From: Desarmillaria ectypa
Lineage: Eukaryota; Basidiomycota; Agaricomycetes; Agaricales; Physalacriaceae
NCBI GenBank assembly: GCA_030407005.1
Contig: JAUDYN010000001.1
Location: 2,852,001-2,916,000 of the forward strand
Length of the DNA stretch: 64,000 nucleotides
Direction: 5' to 3'
Shown here piece by piece: positions 12,648 through 24,012 of the stretch (positions are counted from its first letter, which is position 1; every line of letters begins with the position of its first letter). The translations under genes were made by a program, and so were the position numbers. Under the pieces are notes generated by a model. The model was not told the origin of the DNA. It worked only from the letters and a program-made list of their open reading frames with translations, and did no database searches.

Positions 12648-13567
12648 TATCCAGTAGCACCCTTATGGTTAGGGCCTTCTTCCCCATACATGGAGTAAGT
12701 TGAATATCCACCATGAAGTCCCATCCTGGACTTTTGGTTTCTCAGATATATCAGATCAGTTTGCAGAGTTCATAGAGTCATTCTCTTGCCTGGCTCTCTC
12801 TAGTCTGTAAGCTCATTGTGAGCTCATTGGTGATCTCTCTGAGTTGTTTGGGATGAATCCACATAGAGAGGGCAGCTTTGGCAATGGCCAAATTCTTTGC
12901 AGTGTGAATGGCATATAGAGTCCAGTCAACTCTGAACAGTTTATACCACACATGATTGGGTACCCCCTTGTTAGGCAGGATTTCAGATTTGTATTTCAGT
13001 GTTGGTGGTCCTGATTTGGATTGTCATGCTTCTCAAAGTTGGAAAGCTGTATTGTCTTCTTTGTCAGATACTTTGACAATGGTAGTTCTGCAACTGTGCC
13101 CCCTTTCTACTGCCTGGGCACTAGTGAATTCCCAAGCATGGGATATCCCCTGTTTCTTGGCTGTCACTGCTACTGATGAGGTTAGAGCAGCCACACCACT
13201 GTCTCCAGAGGTGTTGACTGGCAAAGTTGGTATTTGTTCTATATTATCAGGGTCAGATTCCATTGGTGCCAATAGCTCTACTGACTCCTTCTCTACCAAG
13301 TCTGGTGGCTCACTGCTTTTCCTCTAGTCAGTGCTGAAGGTGACCTCTGCATGTTTCTTGAACAGATCCTTCTGGGAATCCTGCAAGTCAGATGTCCTGG
13401 CTGCAGTTTCAGCAGATCCTCAATGCTGGGCAGAGTCTGTAACAAGGTAGTATTTTCTTGCATATTTATATATCTTAAAGCATATATATAAGTCTGACCT
13501 GCAGAAACTGAGGACTCACCATTTGAGGCTTTGGTCAAGCAAGGGGAATCAAACCCTTGTCGACCTA
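12644..13567 (-). pseudogene. Element Y: Pol N-terminal region up to LLDSG
   Basis: Begins in the -1 frame relative to Gag across the hairpin at 13533-13565 (GRQGFDSPCLTKASNGESS), and continues through the unknown pre-protease region (SAQAVERGHSCRTTIVKV at about 13130, WTLYAIHTAKNLA at about 12900) to the protease start MVDIQLTPCMGKKAL at about 12705. It stops at the inversion breakpoint. Several nonsense changes are present. The continuation of this protease is at 40930 on the plus strand. Confidence 0.75.
13533..13565 (-). promoter_or_regulatory. Gag-Pol junction stem-loop (Y)
   Basis: Overlaps the Gag stop TAG (13567-13565). GGTCGA/TTGACC and CAAGGG/CCCTTG pair around an 8-base loop with one bulged C. 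The adjoining Pol frame is -1 to Gag. Confidence 0.65.
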
Positions 13568-14522
13568 GTCTTTTGCCTCTTCGATCTTAGCCATGGTACC
13601 TTCCACTGCATTAGATGTACCTACTAACCATATGACCTTGTACTCTCTTTTCTTAGGGCAATCCTTGGCCATGTGCCTGAATTGTTGGGAGACTAGGTCA
13701 ACAAAGTCTTCCCAGCTTAGGTATTGGAAATAGGCAGAAGTGCTATCTTATGCCTCTCCCACTCAGTATTCTGGTTGCTTGTAGACCCACCAGTCCTTGG
13801 TGGGTCTCTTGAAGTGTGATGTCACAAAAAGGATCAAATATGATAGTAGTTGGAAGTATTATTGGAATACTTCAAAGTAGATGATGCAGTCATCTATGAA
13901 CCATTATCATGATCCCTCTTAAATGGCTTAGGGGGCTAGACCAGAATAGGTTTGATATTCAGGTATAGGGCATTCTCAGGGGTGTCCCCAATAGGGTTGG
14001 AGAGAGGGTCAGGAGGGTCTTGACCCAGAGGTGGCCTTGAGATCAAATATTGATTCAGTCTGGAAGTTAGAGGAGAGGAACATGTGGGTTCAACAGGTCA
14101 TCCCTGTTCAGACTTCTTCTCCTTGTCACCAAGGTGCCACACTGCTGTGTGGATGATTTTGGCAGCCTCCACTTCTGTGAGTTCTTGACAGATTTGTTCA
14201 ATCCATCGGTCATGCTTGGATAGTTTCTCCCTAGCTGCTTGAAGCTATTCTTCTGCCAATGGCTGCAGTGGTTCCACAGGCATAGAACTTGATGTGAGTT
14301 CTTCTTCTGCACCTGCAAATAGAATACTGCCACTCTGGTAGGGGTGGTAGCCAGTTTGTTGGACTCACTTTTGCAGTGGTGAGTCAGGAAGGGATTGTAG
14401 CTGTGTAGCCAGGTGTTGGGCAAGTATTGAGAGTAGTTCATATATTGGGGCTGGAAGCTTTCCAGCTCACTGTAATAGCCTGACAGATATGTAAAGCTAT
14501 CAAAATTAGGCCCCAGGCTCAT
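13565..14522 (-). pseudogene. Element Y: Gag (ORF2), internally deleted
   Basis: Candidate start ATG at 14522 (MSLGPNFDSFTYLSGYYS), which overlaps the ORF1 stop by 17 bases. It runs through a coiled, charged region (QLAAREKLSKHDRWIEQI at about 14235) and the linker LISRPPLGQDPPDP to the capsid start. The capsid C-terminal half and the first cysteine pair of the zinc knuckle are missing: at about 13690 sequence jumps from the THNNF region straight to HMAKDCPKK. That removes roughly 500 bases relative to Z. The TAG at 13567 is conserved. Nonfunctional. Confidence 0.75.
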
Positions 14523-15552
14523 CCTCTGCTGGCCAGTTGGCCTCTCTCTATGCTAGATTCCTGAGAGCATGTCCCAGTAGATGCTGCTCTTCTATTGTTC
14601 TTGGCCATAGGCTGGGGGTCAGATCTCCTGCTGCAGACAGATATAGCTTATAGAACTGGTTAGCCCATATCTGGGCACATATGTTCGGGCCTGAGTTAGG
14701 CCTGCATATGAGATCCCCTTGGTTGAGGGCCAATCACTCATCCATGTCAGGATAAATTTGGGGCCAGACTATCCTGGCCTTGACATCTACCTGCTATAAC
14801 TCTCAGGCAGTGGTCCTGTAGAAGCTGAATAGGGTCCTGTCAACATCAGTAAGCTCAGGCCACTCATAATCAGCCTCATTGATATTGAATGGGGAGTTGA
14901 GGGGGAGGAGAGTGGCTGAGGCTTCAGTGCTGTCAGAATTGTCATTGACAATGTCAATGATAGGGAGTGAGGAGAAGGACTCTATTCCTTCACTTGGCCA
15001 GAAGCCTCACTCCTGGGTGGTGATGGCCCAGAGGCCATAGGGATGTGTGCAGGGATGGGAATTGACCATCCTGGAATTGTTTGTTGGTTGAACCCTGTTA
15101 TGAGTAGAATAGAGAGGTAGGATGTAGGGGGAAGAGGGGGACTCTCGATCTTGAAGCATAGCCTATACATTCTATGGATGTTCTAGCATGGGGGAGATGG
15201 GTCATTCCATCTGGTTGTTTGCATTGGAGAGGGTCCCATTACATGCTGGAAACTCCTCAGAGGAATCTATAAAGTGCACCCAAGAATGAGGGAGGGTTTC
15301 TTCTTACCTTTTGGCATCCAAACTTGAGGGAACCACCCTGGTGAGTTCAGGTCTTCTTGGGAAGACATGGAGCAGATGGCAAGATGGTCAGAGAGGAAGT
15401 CAGGATCTTGGGTTTTATCATCAGTGTAGACACACTTGTAGTTCTTCTTTATAAGCAAGTATAAAGAGAGTTGTAAAGATGATTAAAAGTATTGCACTGC
15501 CAATGGTAGTGCTGATTGTGATTGTCTGTCTTTTGTGTTGTTCTTCTGGCAT
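14506..15552 (-). pseudogene. Element Y: ORF1, membrane-anchored proline-rich protein
   Basis: ATG at 15552, 49 bases inside the primer-binding site, gives MPEEQHKRQTITISTTIGSA then ILLIIFTTLFILAYKEEL, a clear single transmembrane segment near residues 10-35. Downstream is a long low-complexity region with an acidic patch (about 14960), then the conserved WPELTDVDRTLFSFY and DMDEWLALNQGD motifs (about 14860-14720). It ends at TAA 14508-14506, overlapping the Gag start. No known domain is recognised. It occupies the position between LTR and Gag that is normally only a leader in gypsy elements. Many stops are present. Confidence 0.7.
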
Positions 15553-15600
15553 GTAGTGAGTGTGCTTTGTTGCATCTAGCAGTGATGAAGTAGGTGGTTT

Positions 15601-15613
15601 ATCTTCTGACTAA
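15601..15613 (-). other. Element Y self-primer binding site
   Basis: ATCTTCTGACTAA beside the LTR. It matches the equivalent LTR segment at 15747-15759 with one transition (12/13), and the Y 3' LTR segment (in 42957-43348, ATCTTCTGACTAA) exactly. Confidence 0.65.
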
Positions 15614-15973
15614 TGTTAGGACTCTGTTCTCATGTGATCTGAAGATCAGATACTTACTCCTAGACTATCTCACATTTGGACAATCACCCATAATAGGAGA
15701 GCAGTATAGATCTTGGGATGAGTGAAGAAAGATATATAGATTAAGTTTAGTCAAAAGATAGAGAGTATGTATAAAAACTACTCTACTTATATACTGAAAA
15801 CTTAAAGTTAATAATATCATCAACCATATGTTTATGGAGTGACTATAGTCAGATGGTTAGGATTTGGATAACATTACAAGGAAATTGATGGTGTTATTGA
15901 TGAATGAGCAATGTTGATGAGCAAATAGCAATCAGGTGTCAGATAAGATGAGGAAAATGGAAAAATCATAATA
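15614..15973 (-). repeat. Element Y 5' LTR (360 bp)
   Basis: Minus strand, TATTATGATT at 15973 to GTCCTAACA at 15614. It is near-identical in content to the plus-strand LTR at 42957-43348, sharing words such as GAACAGAG-TCCTAACA and CTCCTATTATGGGTGATT. It has a deletion of about 32 bases in the middle. The outer 5 bases (GCAGC on the minus strand, 15978-15974) equal the 5 bases after the 3' LTR. Confidence 0.85.
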
Positions 15974-15978
15974 GCTGC
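15974..15978 (-). other. Target-site duplication GCAGC of element Y, left copy
   Basis: On the minus strand GCAGC ends the X gag 5' part just before the Y LTR. The partner copy is 43349-43353 on the plus strand. Confidence 0.75.
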
Positions 15979-16233
15979 AGCAGTTCTGCAGGCCCAGAAC
16001 TCAGTCTGGGTTCTTCTCTTGCACTTGTGAAGAGAAGGCTGCCACCCTGAGGGTGATAGTCTTGTTGTCAGACTCATCTTATCAGTGGCAAGTCAGGGAG
16101 GAGTTTCAGCTGGTTAGCTGGGGTGTTGGGGGGGGTAGTGAGGGAAGTTCATATATTGGGGCTGGAATGATCCCAGCCTGCTGAAGTATGCTGTACCATA
16201 TGTAAAGCTATCAAAGTTGGGCCTCAGACCCAT
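15979..16233 (-). pseudogene. Element X: Gag (ORF2) N-terminal piece
   Basis: ATG at 16233 begins MGLRPNFDSFTYGTAYFS, equivalent to the Y and Z Gag starts, and overlaps the ORF1 stop (16213-16211). It continues through the tyrosine-rich QPQYM region and the GGSLLF-like motif until Y interrupts it at 15978. The rest of this Gag resumes at 43349 on the plus strand. Confidence 0.75.
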
Positions 16234-17213
16234 CCTCTGCTGGTCAGTTTGCCTCTCTTCATGCCAAGTTCCTGAGAGTGCATCCTAATTTCTGCCACTC
16301 TTCCACTATTCTTGCACATAATCCAGGAGCCAAGTCTCCTATAGTGGGAGCATATAGCTGCCAGTACTGATTGGCCCATATTTAGGTGCATATGTTGGGG
16401 CCTGGATTAGGCCCATATGCTGGATCCCCTCAGTTGAGGGCTAGCTCACTCATCCATGTCAGGATGAATGCAGGGCCAGGTGGTTCTGGCCTCCACATCT
16501 ACTCACCTGAGTTCCCAGGCAGCAGTTTAAAAGAGGCTAAATAAGGCCCTATCAATATCTGAGAGGTCAGGCCACTCATAGTCAGCCCCATCAATGTTAA
16601 AGAGGTTGTCAGTGGCTGTGAGAGTGGCTGAGGTCTTGGCATCATTGGAGTTGTTGTCGATGATGTTAATGATAGAGAGAGAGGAGGAGGATTCAGTTTC
16701 TCCAGGAGTCTCACTCCTGGGTGATGATGGCCCATGGGCCATATAGATAGGTGCAGGAATGGGATATACCCATCCTAGTGTCATTTGGGTGTCAAACCTT
16801 TGTGTGGGTTGGAGGGGGGGGGGAGGGGGGGCAGAGTGTAGGAGGGAGGAAGAGACTCTCTATTATGGAGTATAACCTATATGTTCCTTGGGTGTTTCAG
16901 CATAGGAAACTCCTCCAAGAAGTCTGCAAAGCAGACATGAGAGTGAGAGATAACTTCTTCTTCCTTTTTGGTTGCCAGACTTGAGGAAGCCATCCTGGCA
17001 GGTTTGAGTCTTCTTGGGAAGACATGAAGGGAATGTTGGGGGAGATGGAGGGGTGAGGTGGAAGGTGGAATTGGTTTTGTCTTCAGCATAAGCATGTCCA
17101 GATTTCTTTCTCATATGTAAGTATGAAGAGGGTTGTGAAAATTATTAGTAGTATTGCACCACCAATGATGGTACCAATAGTGATTGTTTGTTTTTATGTC
17201 TTTCTTCTGGCAT
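16211..17213 (-). pseudogene. Element X: ORF1, membrane-anchored proline-rich protein
   Basis: ATG at 17213 (MPEERHKNKQ); after a one-base deletion the frame reads TITIGTIIGGAILLIIFTTL, the same transmembrane segment as in Y, D and F. Downstream lie a proline-rich portion, a serine/asparagine-rich acidic patch near 16650, and the YEWPDLSDIDRALFSLF motif near 16580. Around 16811-16831 the plus strand has a near-pure G run absent from the related copies. The ORF ends with TGA overlapping the Gag start. Frameshifts and stops make it dead. Confidence 0.65.
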
Positions 17214-17257
17214 AAAAAGTGCCTCTTTACAGCTAGTGGTGAAGGAGCAGATGGTTA

Positions 17258-17270
17258 ATCTTTCAACTAA
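17258..17270 (-). other. Element X primer-binding site, decayed
   Basis: ATCTTTCAACTAA next to the LTR. The LTR partner reads ATCTTTTGACTAA, an 11/13 match with both mismatches being transitions. Confidence 0.5.
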
Positions 17271-17664
17271 TGTTAGGATCCAGTCCCTATATGATCTTGG
17301 GATCAGATGCTAACTCCTGGGCTGTCTTGTGTTCAGACAATCACCCATATTAGGAGAGCAGTTTAGATCTTTAGATGAGGGTAGAAAAGGTATATGAATT
17401 AAGTTTAGTCAAAAGATAGAGAGTATATATGAAAACTACACTACTTATATACTGAAAACTGAGAACTAATAATAGTGTCATCTATGTGTATATAGTATAT
17501 GAAATGTATAGAACTGTGTGTTTGTAGAATGACTATGGTCAGATGGTTAGGAATGGAATGACAGCATGAGTGAATTGATGGTACTATCAATGAACAGGCA
17601 ATATGGATGAGCAAATAGTGATTAGATGCTTGGATAAGATAAGAAAAATAGAAAAATCATAACA
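17271..17664 (-). repeat. Element X 5' LTR (394 bp)
   Basis: Minus strand TGTTATGATT at 17664 to GGATCCTAACA at 17271. It pairs with the plus-strand LTR 49429-49821 (393 bp): both share GTATATAAGTAGTGTAG, ATCTAAAGATCTAAACTGCT and CCCAGGAGTTAGCATCTGAT, which the Y LTRs lack. Confidence 0.85.
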
Positions 17665-17711
17665 TGAAGGCTATAGATTATGAGATAGAGTTTTTAAAAT
17701 ATTATAACTAT
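17665..17711 (-). other. Target duplication CTTCA of X and a scrap of element E
   Basis: Bases 17665-17669 read CTTCA on the minus strand, identical to 49822-49826 after the X 3' LTR. The next 42 bases are the inferred upstream flank of the E insertion site. They end at the B LTR at 17712; the 5 bases beside it are ACTAT. Confidence 0.65.
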
Positions 17712-18139
17712 TGTTATGGCCTGTCTTATACATGTGACTTGGGACATAAGCTGTTCTCCTGGACTGTTTCACATTCGAACAATCATCTGTTTAATGGAGA
17801 GTTAGGCTCAGTCTTTAGTGTTGTACAGTAAGAGGTATAAGAATGTAATTTAGTCAAAAGATAGAGTACAACAGTGAGGTTTACTCTACTTATATACTGT
17901 AAGTACAGTGTGTATTAATAGGTGAAATGATATAGTCCATGAGAAAATGGTACAGTTCATGAGAAGATAGTGTGGATCAGATGGATCATGGTCCAATGAG
18001 AGGGAAAGAGGGTGATACTGCATGTGAATGGGGGTGGTGGTTGGTGAGAGTGTCGATATGAAGTAAAGACAGTGGCTGATTAGATGGATGAGTCATGGAT
18101 ATGACTCAGATAAGATAAGATAACAGAAAAATCATAACA
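17712..18139 (-). repeat. Element B 3' LTR (428 bp)
   Basis: Minus-strand LTR, TGTTATGATT at 18139 to GGCCATAACA at 17712. It is closely related to the Z 3' LTR (ACATGTGACTTGGGACATAA, TACAGTGTGTATTAATAG blocks). The B 5' LTR is not in the window. Confidence 0.85.
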
Positions 18140-18155
18140 TTACCCCTTTGTTAAA

Positions 18156-18172
18156 GCAGTCATCCCAACTGC
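18156..18172 (-). other. Short hairpin between Pol stop and polypurine tract (B)
   Basis: GCAGTTGGGATGACTGC: same hairpin as in Z, D, X and Y with one pair weakened. The polypurine tract AACAAAGGGGTAA follows toward 18140. Confidence 0.55.
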
Positions 18173-21100
18173 TAAGGCTCTTCTTCAGAGGTGTCAAGTT
18201 GTGTTTCAATTTGACTGATCCAGTACTGATCAATCAGGTTTTTTTATAAGTCTTGATCTAGATTGACGATCCATTTCTGATGTCCATCTTTTCTTTGAGC
18301 TAGATATGCAACATCACTGTTGTCAGAGTATTTGTGGTCCAGTATCTTGACCACTATTTTGTTTTTGGTTATGATTTTGGGAGTGTATAAGGCATGGTTT
18401 ATGCTGGCCTGGTATTCTTTGATCACTTCCATAGTGTTCGACATCTTGGTTTCTCTAACCCAGGAATTGTGTTCCCTGGTCCAGCCCTTTTATTTAACAA
18501 GGTAGTCTGTGACTTCTCTGGATGGTTGCCCTCTTTTGGAATGTACTTTTCAAGTGTGTGAATCCAAAACTTTTTCAATCTCATATTCTTCCTGTCCATC
18601 AACGAGGTCTGGCAGGGGAGGCAGCAGTTGTTGTTGGTTTAAGAATGAAGGCATCATATATGGGGTTAATAACTTCTTGTTGAATCAGGGGTGTATTTTC
18701 CAGTGAGGTGGCAGCTTTAATTTGTAGGCTGCTGTTCCAGATTTCTTGATAATTTCAAACAGTCCTGTTTATTTGTTGTTGAGTTTCTTTTTTGGTCGTA
18801 GAAGATGTAGGTTGGCAGTGTCAAGCCATACCTTGCCACCAATTTGATATTCTTGAGAAGGTAGTTTTCTCTTGTCATATTATGCCTTCATTTGTGCCAC
18901 TGCTTTTGGTGAAGTCAACAGATGTGGGATTGGTGAAGTTGGTTTTTTGGATTGACTTGGGAATGAGTCAAGGATTTCATCCATATAGGACCATGAAGGG
19001 ACTTTTGCCAGTAGCCAAATGAATTCGATTGTTGTGCATGAATTCTGCCAATAGTAGCCAAGCAACCCAGTCAGTTTGTCAATGGTTGACAAAGATTCAA
19101 AGGTATTTTTCAACCTTCTGGTTGAGTCGTTCTGTCTGTCCATTGGTCTGAGGGTGATATGCCATGGATATGTTTTGTGTGATATTCAGCATTTGGTATA
19201 GTTCTTTCATGAATGCTAATACAAATTGGGGTTCTCGGTCTGAAATGATCACTTGTGGCATTCCATGTTTTGCATAGACATAGTTGTGGAGCATTAAGGC
19301 CCATCCTTCAGCAGATAACTCTTCATTGCATGGGATGGGAATTATGTTCTTGGAGAATTGATCCACAATGATAAGTAAGGCATCAATGCCTTCTGATTCT
19401 GGGAGACCAGTGACCATGTCAACCAAAATATGAGTCCATGGAGTATCAGGGATTGTGTTTGGATGGAGAGGGGCAGCTTTTGCCTGCATGTCGCTCTTCA
19501 TCCTTTGATATATCTCATATCCCTTGATATAGGACTCAACATCTTTCTTCATTTTTGGCCACCAATATTCTTGTAGGACGAGTTCTTTGGTCTTGGTGAT
19601 GCCTGGGTGTCTGGTGGTGATATGATCATGGTTTTGAGCGATAATATAACCATGAAGTGTAAGATCCCAGGGAACATAGATTCATCCATCGTACTATAAG
19701 ATTTCATTTTCCTGCATAATTCCTCATTCATGATTAAGGGATTTCTCTATCCCTTGATCCTATTGACTCTTTTGTCAGGTTGCATCTCTTATATGTGTAA
19801 TTCATTCTTCTGTTGTGGGCAGTATTAATGCTCAGAAGTGTTTGGGGAAAAGGATAACTACATCTTGATTGTCTTCCTTTTCTTGATTGTGATTGTCTCA
19901 TCGACTGAAAAGATCTGCCTTTTTATTAGCAATTCCAGCTTTATATTGAAAAATAAAGTGGTATTCAGCTAATTCAGTGACCCACCGAGCTTGTCAATGG
20001 TTCAGCTTCTGGGGTTTCTGAAAATACTGGAGATTTTGGTGGTCCATCCAGATTTTGATGGTTTCTTTGGCACTCATCAGGTAGTGTTGCTATTCTTCTA
20101 GGGCTAGCATGATGGCCAGCAACTCCTTGTCATAGATTTCATAGTTGCATTCAGTGACTGTTAATGCTTTTGACATGAAGGTGACAGGCCTTCATTTGCC
20201 ATTCTGTTCCTGGCTAAGGATGGCACTGATGGCGCCATCACTAGCATCTGCTTCCACTCGGAATTTTCCTTCATCTGAAGGGATTGTTAGAACAACATTG
20301 GTGATCATCAACTTCTTGAGTTGGTTAAATGCTTGTTCTTGTTCTGGTCCCCAAGTCCAGTCAACCTTGCCAGTTAATTGGGTGAGAGGTCATACAATCT
20401 TGAAATAATTGCGAATGAACTTGTGATAAATGTTGGTGAATCCCAGGAAAGATTGGAGTTCCTTCTTTTTCATTTGAGTGGGCCATTCTGCTATTCCAGC
20501 GATTTTGACAGAATCCATGTGAATTGCATCTTCACTGATGATAACTCCAAGATACTCAGTCTCTAGTATCTCAAACTCACACTTTTCTGCTTTGAGAAAT
20601 AGTTTGTTTTCTCGTAGACATTGTAGGACTTGTTGAACAATGATTTGGTGTTCAGACAGGGATTTCATAAAGATGAGGATATCATCAAGATAAATGTTAA
20701 CTTTTCCTCTGGCGATTAAATCTTTGAAGATGTCATTCATCATCCACTAGAATGTGGCTGGTGAGTTGGTAAGGCCAAAGAACATGACCATAGGTTCAAA
20801 GAGTCCTCAGTTAGTTCTGAATGCAGCCTTTTCTTCATCTCCATCTTGGATTCATACATTGTTATATCCCCATTGAACATCTAGCTTGGAGAAGTATTTT
20901 GCTCCTCATAGCTTGTCAATGAGTTCAGAGATTAGAGGGAGTGGATAACAATTTTTAATTGTTATTTCATTTAATTTTTGATAGTCCTGAACTGGATGCA
21001 AGGAGCCATCCTTTTTCTTGACAAAGAAGAAAGGGGAGGCAAAGGGGGATTTGGAAGGTCAGATTCTTCCAGATTCGAGGTTTTCATCGAGGAACTTGTT

Positions 21101-22906
21101 GAGTTGTTCCTGTTTGTTTTGGTTGAGTGAATAGACTTTACAGTCTAACATGAATTTGGCATTGGGAGTTAGCTCGATGGCATGATCCCAGCATTTTTGG
21201 TTGGGTAATTCGTCAAAGCTTTCCTTAGAGAATAGGTCTCTAAAGCTTTAATATTGAGGAGGCATGAGCTCCTCAAATGTTTTCTTCAGTTTTTCTGCAT
21301 TTGCAGCTGCCACCAATTCGTTTGCATGATACACTGCTCGGACAATGATTTCTTCTTGCATATTTACTGCAAGAATAGTTTCTCCTTCTTCAAGTTCTTT
21401 GTCAGAGTCAGGGAGAGTGAAATGATTTTTTATGCAATAATATTGTCCAAATGTCATGGTTTCCGATTTCCAGTTGACAAAGAGGTTGTGGTGTTTAAGC
21501 CAGTCATGGCCCAAGTACACTGTCTTGGAGCCCAAGTTTATGACTGCAAGGTCAATTTGTTTGATGTGATCTCCGATGGTCATTTGGAGTTCCATGAATT
21601 CTGTTACATCGCCTGCCTTATTATGGGTTCCATCTGCATTATACACTGGTATGGGGGAGGCAGCTTTTCAGGTGTCCAACTGGTGTTGTTGAACATATGT
21701 TTGATTGATAGAACTGCCTGTGCAGCCACTATCCAACAATGCTCAGGTTGTCAATGTCTTCTTTCCTATACAGGGAGAGAGCTGGATATCCATCAAGAAG
21801 TCTCGGCCTGAGCTCTTGGTTCTGCGGATATACCAGATTGGTTCATGAAGTTTGTAGAGCTGCTTACATGCAAGGCTCTCTTTGGTGTTCAAGCTCTGGA
21901 TGAGCTCATCAGTTATCTCTCCAAGTCATTTGGGATGAACCCAAGTGGAAAGAACAGCCTTGGCTATCACTAGATTCTTGGTGGCATGAACTACCCTGAG
22001 AGTCCAGTCAACTCCAAAGGGTTTGTACCACATGTGATCAGATGCCCCCATGACCAGCAGGACTTCAGGATTCAGTATCCCCTTGTTAGGTGGGATTTCG
22101 GATATCAGGATACTGACTTTGGACTGTTTTGTTTGCCATAGTCTAAAGGCAGTGTCATCTTCTTCATTGGGTACTTTGACAATGGTAGTGGTTCTGTTAC
22201 CATGCCCTCTTTTTACCACCTGGGTGCTAGCAGCTTCCCCCTGTTCTTCAGCTCTAGTTTGCTTGAGAACTTGTACAGACTCGGAAGGAGTCTGGCTTCA
22301 GCTTGAGGCTTCTGAGGTTCTGCTACTACCCATCCCAGTGGAGTTGGCCATGATGCCAGGTGTGAATCTCATCAGCATTGCGGTTGGCTCTGCCACTAGG
22401 TTTCTCCTGACTGGACTGGATAGTGCATGGCCTCAATCCTGGCCTTGGTGAAAGGCACTGTCCTGGTCCCCCACCAACCCTGGTGAGGTTTGGTGACTTG
22501 CCTCCTGACTCATCAGGAGTACTGAGCTTTTCAGACTTCTGAGAGGCCCAAGAGCATCTTGCCTACTAGTCTCCATCTGTGGTTTTACCTGTGTATCTGG
22601 TGAGTTCCATGGTGTGGGCTCAGTGGACTTCATAGCAGCACCACCTGGCAAATCCTGCGCCTTGTTGGGTGCTTGGGGGCTCGGGATTCACTATAGATAA
22701 TCATGTCAGCTTCTTTTAGAAGAGTGACATACCTGTTCATTTTCAATTCTTTGAGGGTCTTCGGCTCCAGAGTCTGTGAAGTCATATGATGTGTATTCAT
22801 AATAGATAATTGTCTAGAGATGTGCATATTAATCCAACCTGCAGAAGCCAAGGACTCACCTTTGAGAGACTCAGTTGAGCAAAGGGAATTGAACCCTTGT
22901 CAACCT
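18172..22906 (-). pseudogene. Element B: Pol, full domain set
   Basis: Minus-strand Pol starting in the -1 frame at the Gag TAG (22907-22905) and ending TAG at 18174-18172. Order: unknown pre-protease region (22860-21850; PFGVDWTLRVVHATKNLV at about 22020), protease (LLDSGCTGSS at about 21735), RT with YLDD at 20693-20682, RNase H (VEADASDGAISAILSQE at about 20260), integrase (HILVDMVTGLPESEG at about 19430, VIISDREPQF at about 19250, QTERLNQKVEKYL at about 19140), and chromodomain with its tail (18640-18250). The segment GRDFLMDIQ at about 21800 keeps CGA where P, D and F have TGA, showing the ancestral codon. Stops and frameshifts are scattered. Confidence 0.85.
22873..22905 (-). promoter_or_regulatory. 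Gag-Pol junction stem-loop (B)
   Basis: GGTTGA/TCAACT plus CAAGGG/CCTTTG, with a T-A pair where Y and D have C-G. Gag ends KEAKE-TAG at 22907-22905, and the following Pol frame (ASAGWINMH) is -1. Confidence 0.65.
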
Positions 22907-24012
22907 ACTCTTTTGCCTCTTTAATCTTGGCCATAGGTGGCACCACTTCATTAGTGGGCCCTACTGACCGAATGTCCTTGTACTCTTTTCTCTTAGGACA
23001 ATCCTTGCTCAGGTGACCCTTCTCATCACACCTGAAACACCTGCCCTCTGCTCATTATTGATCAATGTCCATGGGCTTCCCTGCCCCTCCATATGTTGTC
23101 CACCTTCCTGTTCTGGCATCCTGACTTGTTCTAGCATTGGTCATCAGTTTTGGTGCTGAGTAACTTGTCGCCCCAGTGGCAGTCTTACCACTGGGGTGTT
23201 GTTGTTGTTGGGGATGGGAATCCTTCTTCTGCCCATCCCTGGGTGCGCTGGTGGTCTGATCAAAGACCCATTTGTGCTGTCACTCTTTATACATGCACAA
23301 AATTTGCTCCTTCCACTCCAGGTATGAGCACAGGATGTTGATACCCATGTTGGATATGAAGGTCATGTAGGAGGAAGGAACTCCTAGATGTATGGCCTCT
23401 ACCATGGTGCTGCACTCATTTTTGTGAGTTCACTGACCTGCCAGTTTTGCCTCTTCTTCCAGCTTCTGGAAGTAGTGGGAAGCCAGTTGCATTCCCATTT
23501 TGAGGTCAAACATTGTCTTTTCATGTACTTCTTTGATGGCAGAGTCTCAGAATTGATGTGAGACCATCTTGATGAAGTTGCTCCAGTTGGGGTAGCAGAA
23601 GTGGGCAGCGGTCCTGTTGTAGGCATTGCCAACCCAGAATTTGGGTCTCTTATAGACCCACCAGTCTTTGGTGGCCCCCTTGAAATGGGAGGTCACAAAT
23701 AGTACCAGGTATGATAGCACCTGGAAATAGTGACAGAATACTTCAAAATAAGTGATGCAATCATCTATGAAGCGTTCGATATTATCATGATCCCTTTTGA
23801 ATGGGGAGAGGACCTTGATGAGGGTCAATTTGATGCCCAGGTAAGGGGCATCAGTGGGGGTGTTTCCAACAGGATTGGAAATAGGATTGGGAGGTCCTTT
23901 TCCAGGGGGTGGTCTAGGGATCGAATATCAATCTGCTCATGATCCAACAGGGGGATATCCCCTTGGGGGGTCTGTCAGTCTGCCATGCTCCAGCTCCTTT
24001 TCTTTTTCCGAT
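22905..24012 (-). pseudogene. Element B: Gag C-terminal two-thirds
   Basis: Capsid-type gag from about 23828 (VLSPFKRDHDNIERFIDDCI, TSHFKGATKDWWVYKRP at about 23690, HYFQKLEEEAKLAGQ at about 23470, SYMTFISNMGINI at about 23360), a glutamine-rich linker, then the zinc knuckle CFRCDEKGHLSKDC (CX2CX4HX4C) near 23035-22995. It ends with the conserved TAG. The N-terminus is lost at about 24012, where sequence switches to the LTR remnant of element C. ORF1 and the 5' LTR are missing. Confidence 0.8.

Noticed and set aside
8374..15973. Reading 8374-15973 as a single retrotransposon with two LTRs
   Set aside because: The LTR ends are from different families (GGCCATAACA versus TCCTAACA), the flanking five bases differ, and the protease start is doubled at 12647. 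The inversion model explains all three.
21254..21811. Long open frames opposite to pol coding strands (for example this 185-codon one)
   Set aside because: They are antisense shadows of the protease region; the same shadows recur at 31740-32129 and 60579-60965 and match nothing.
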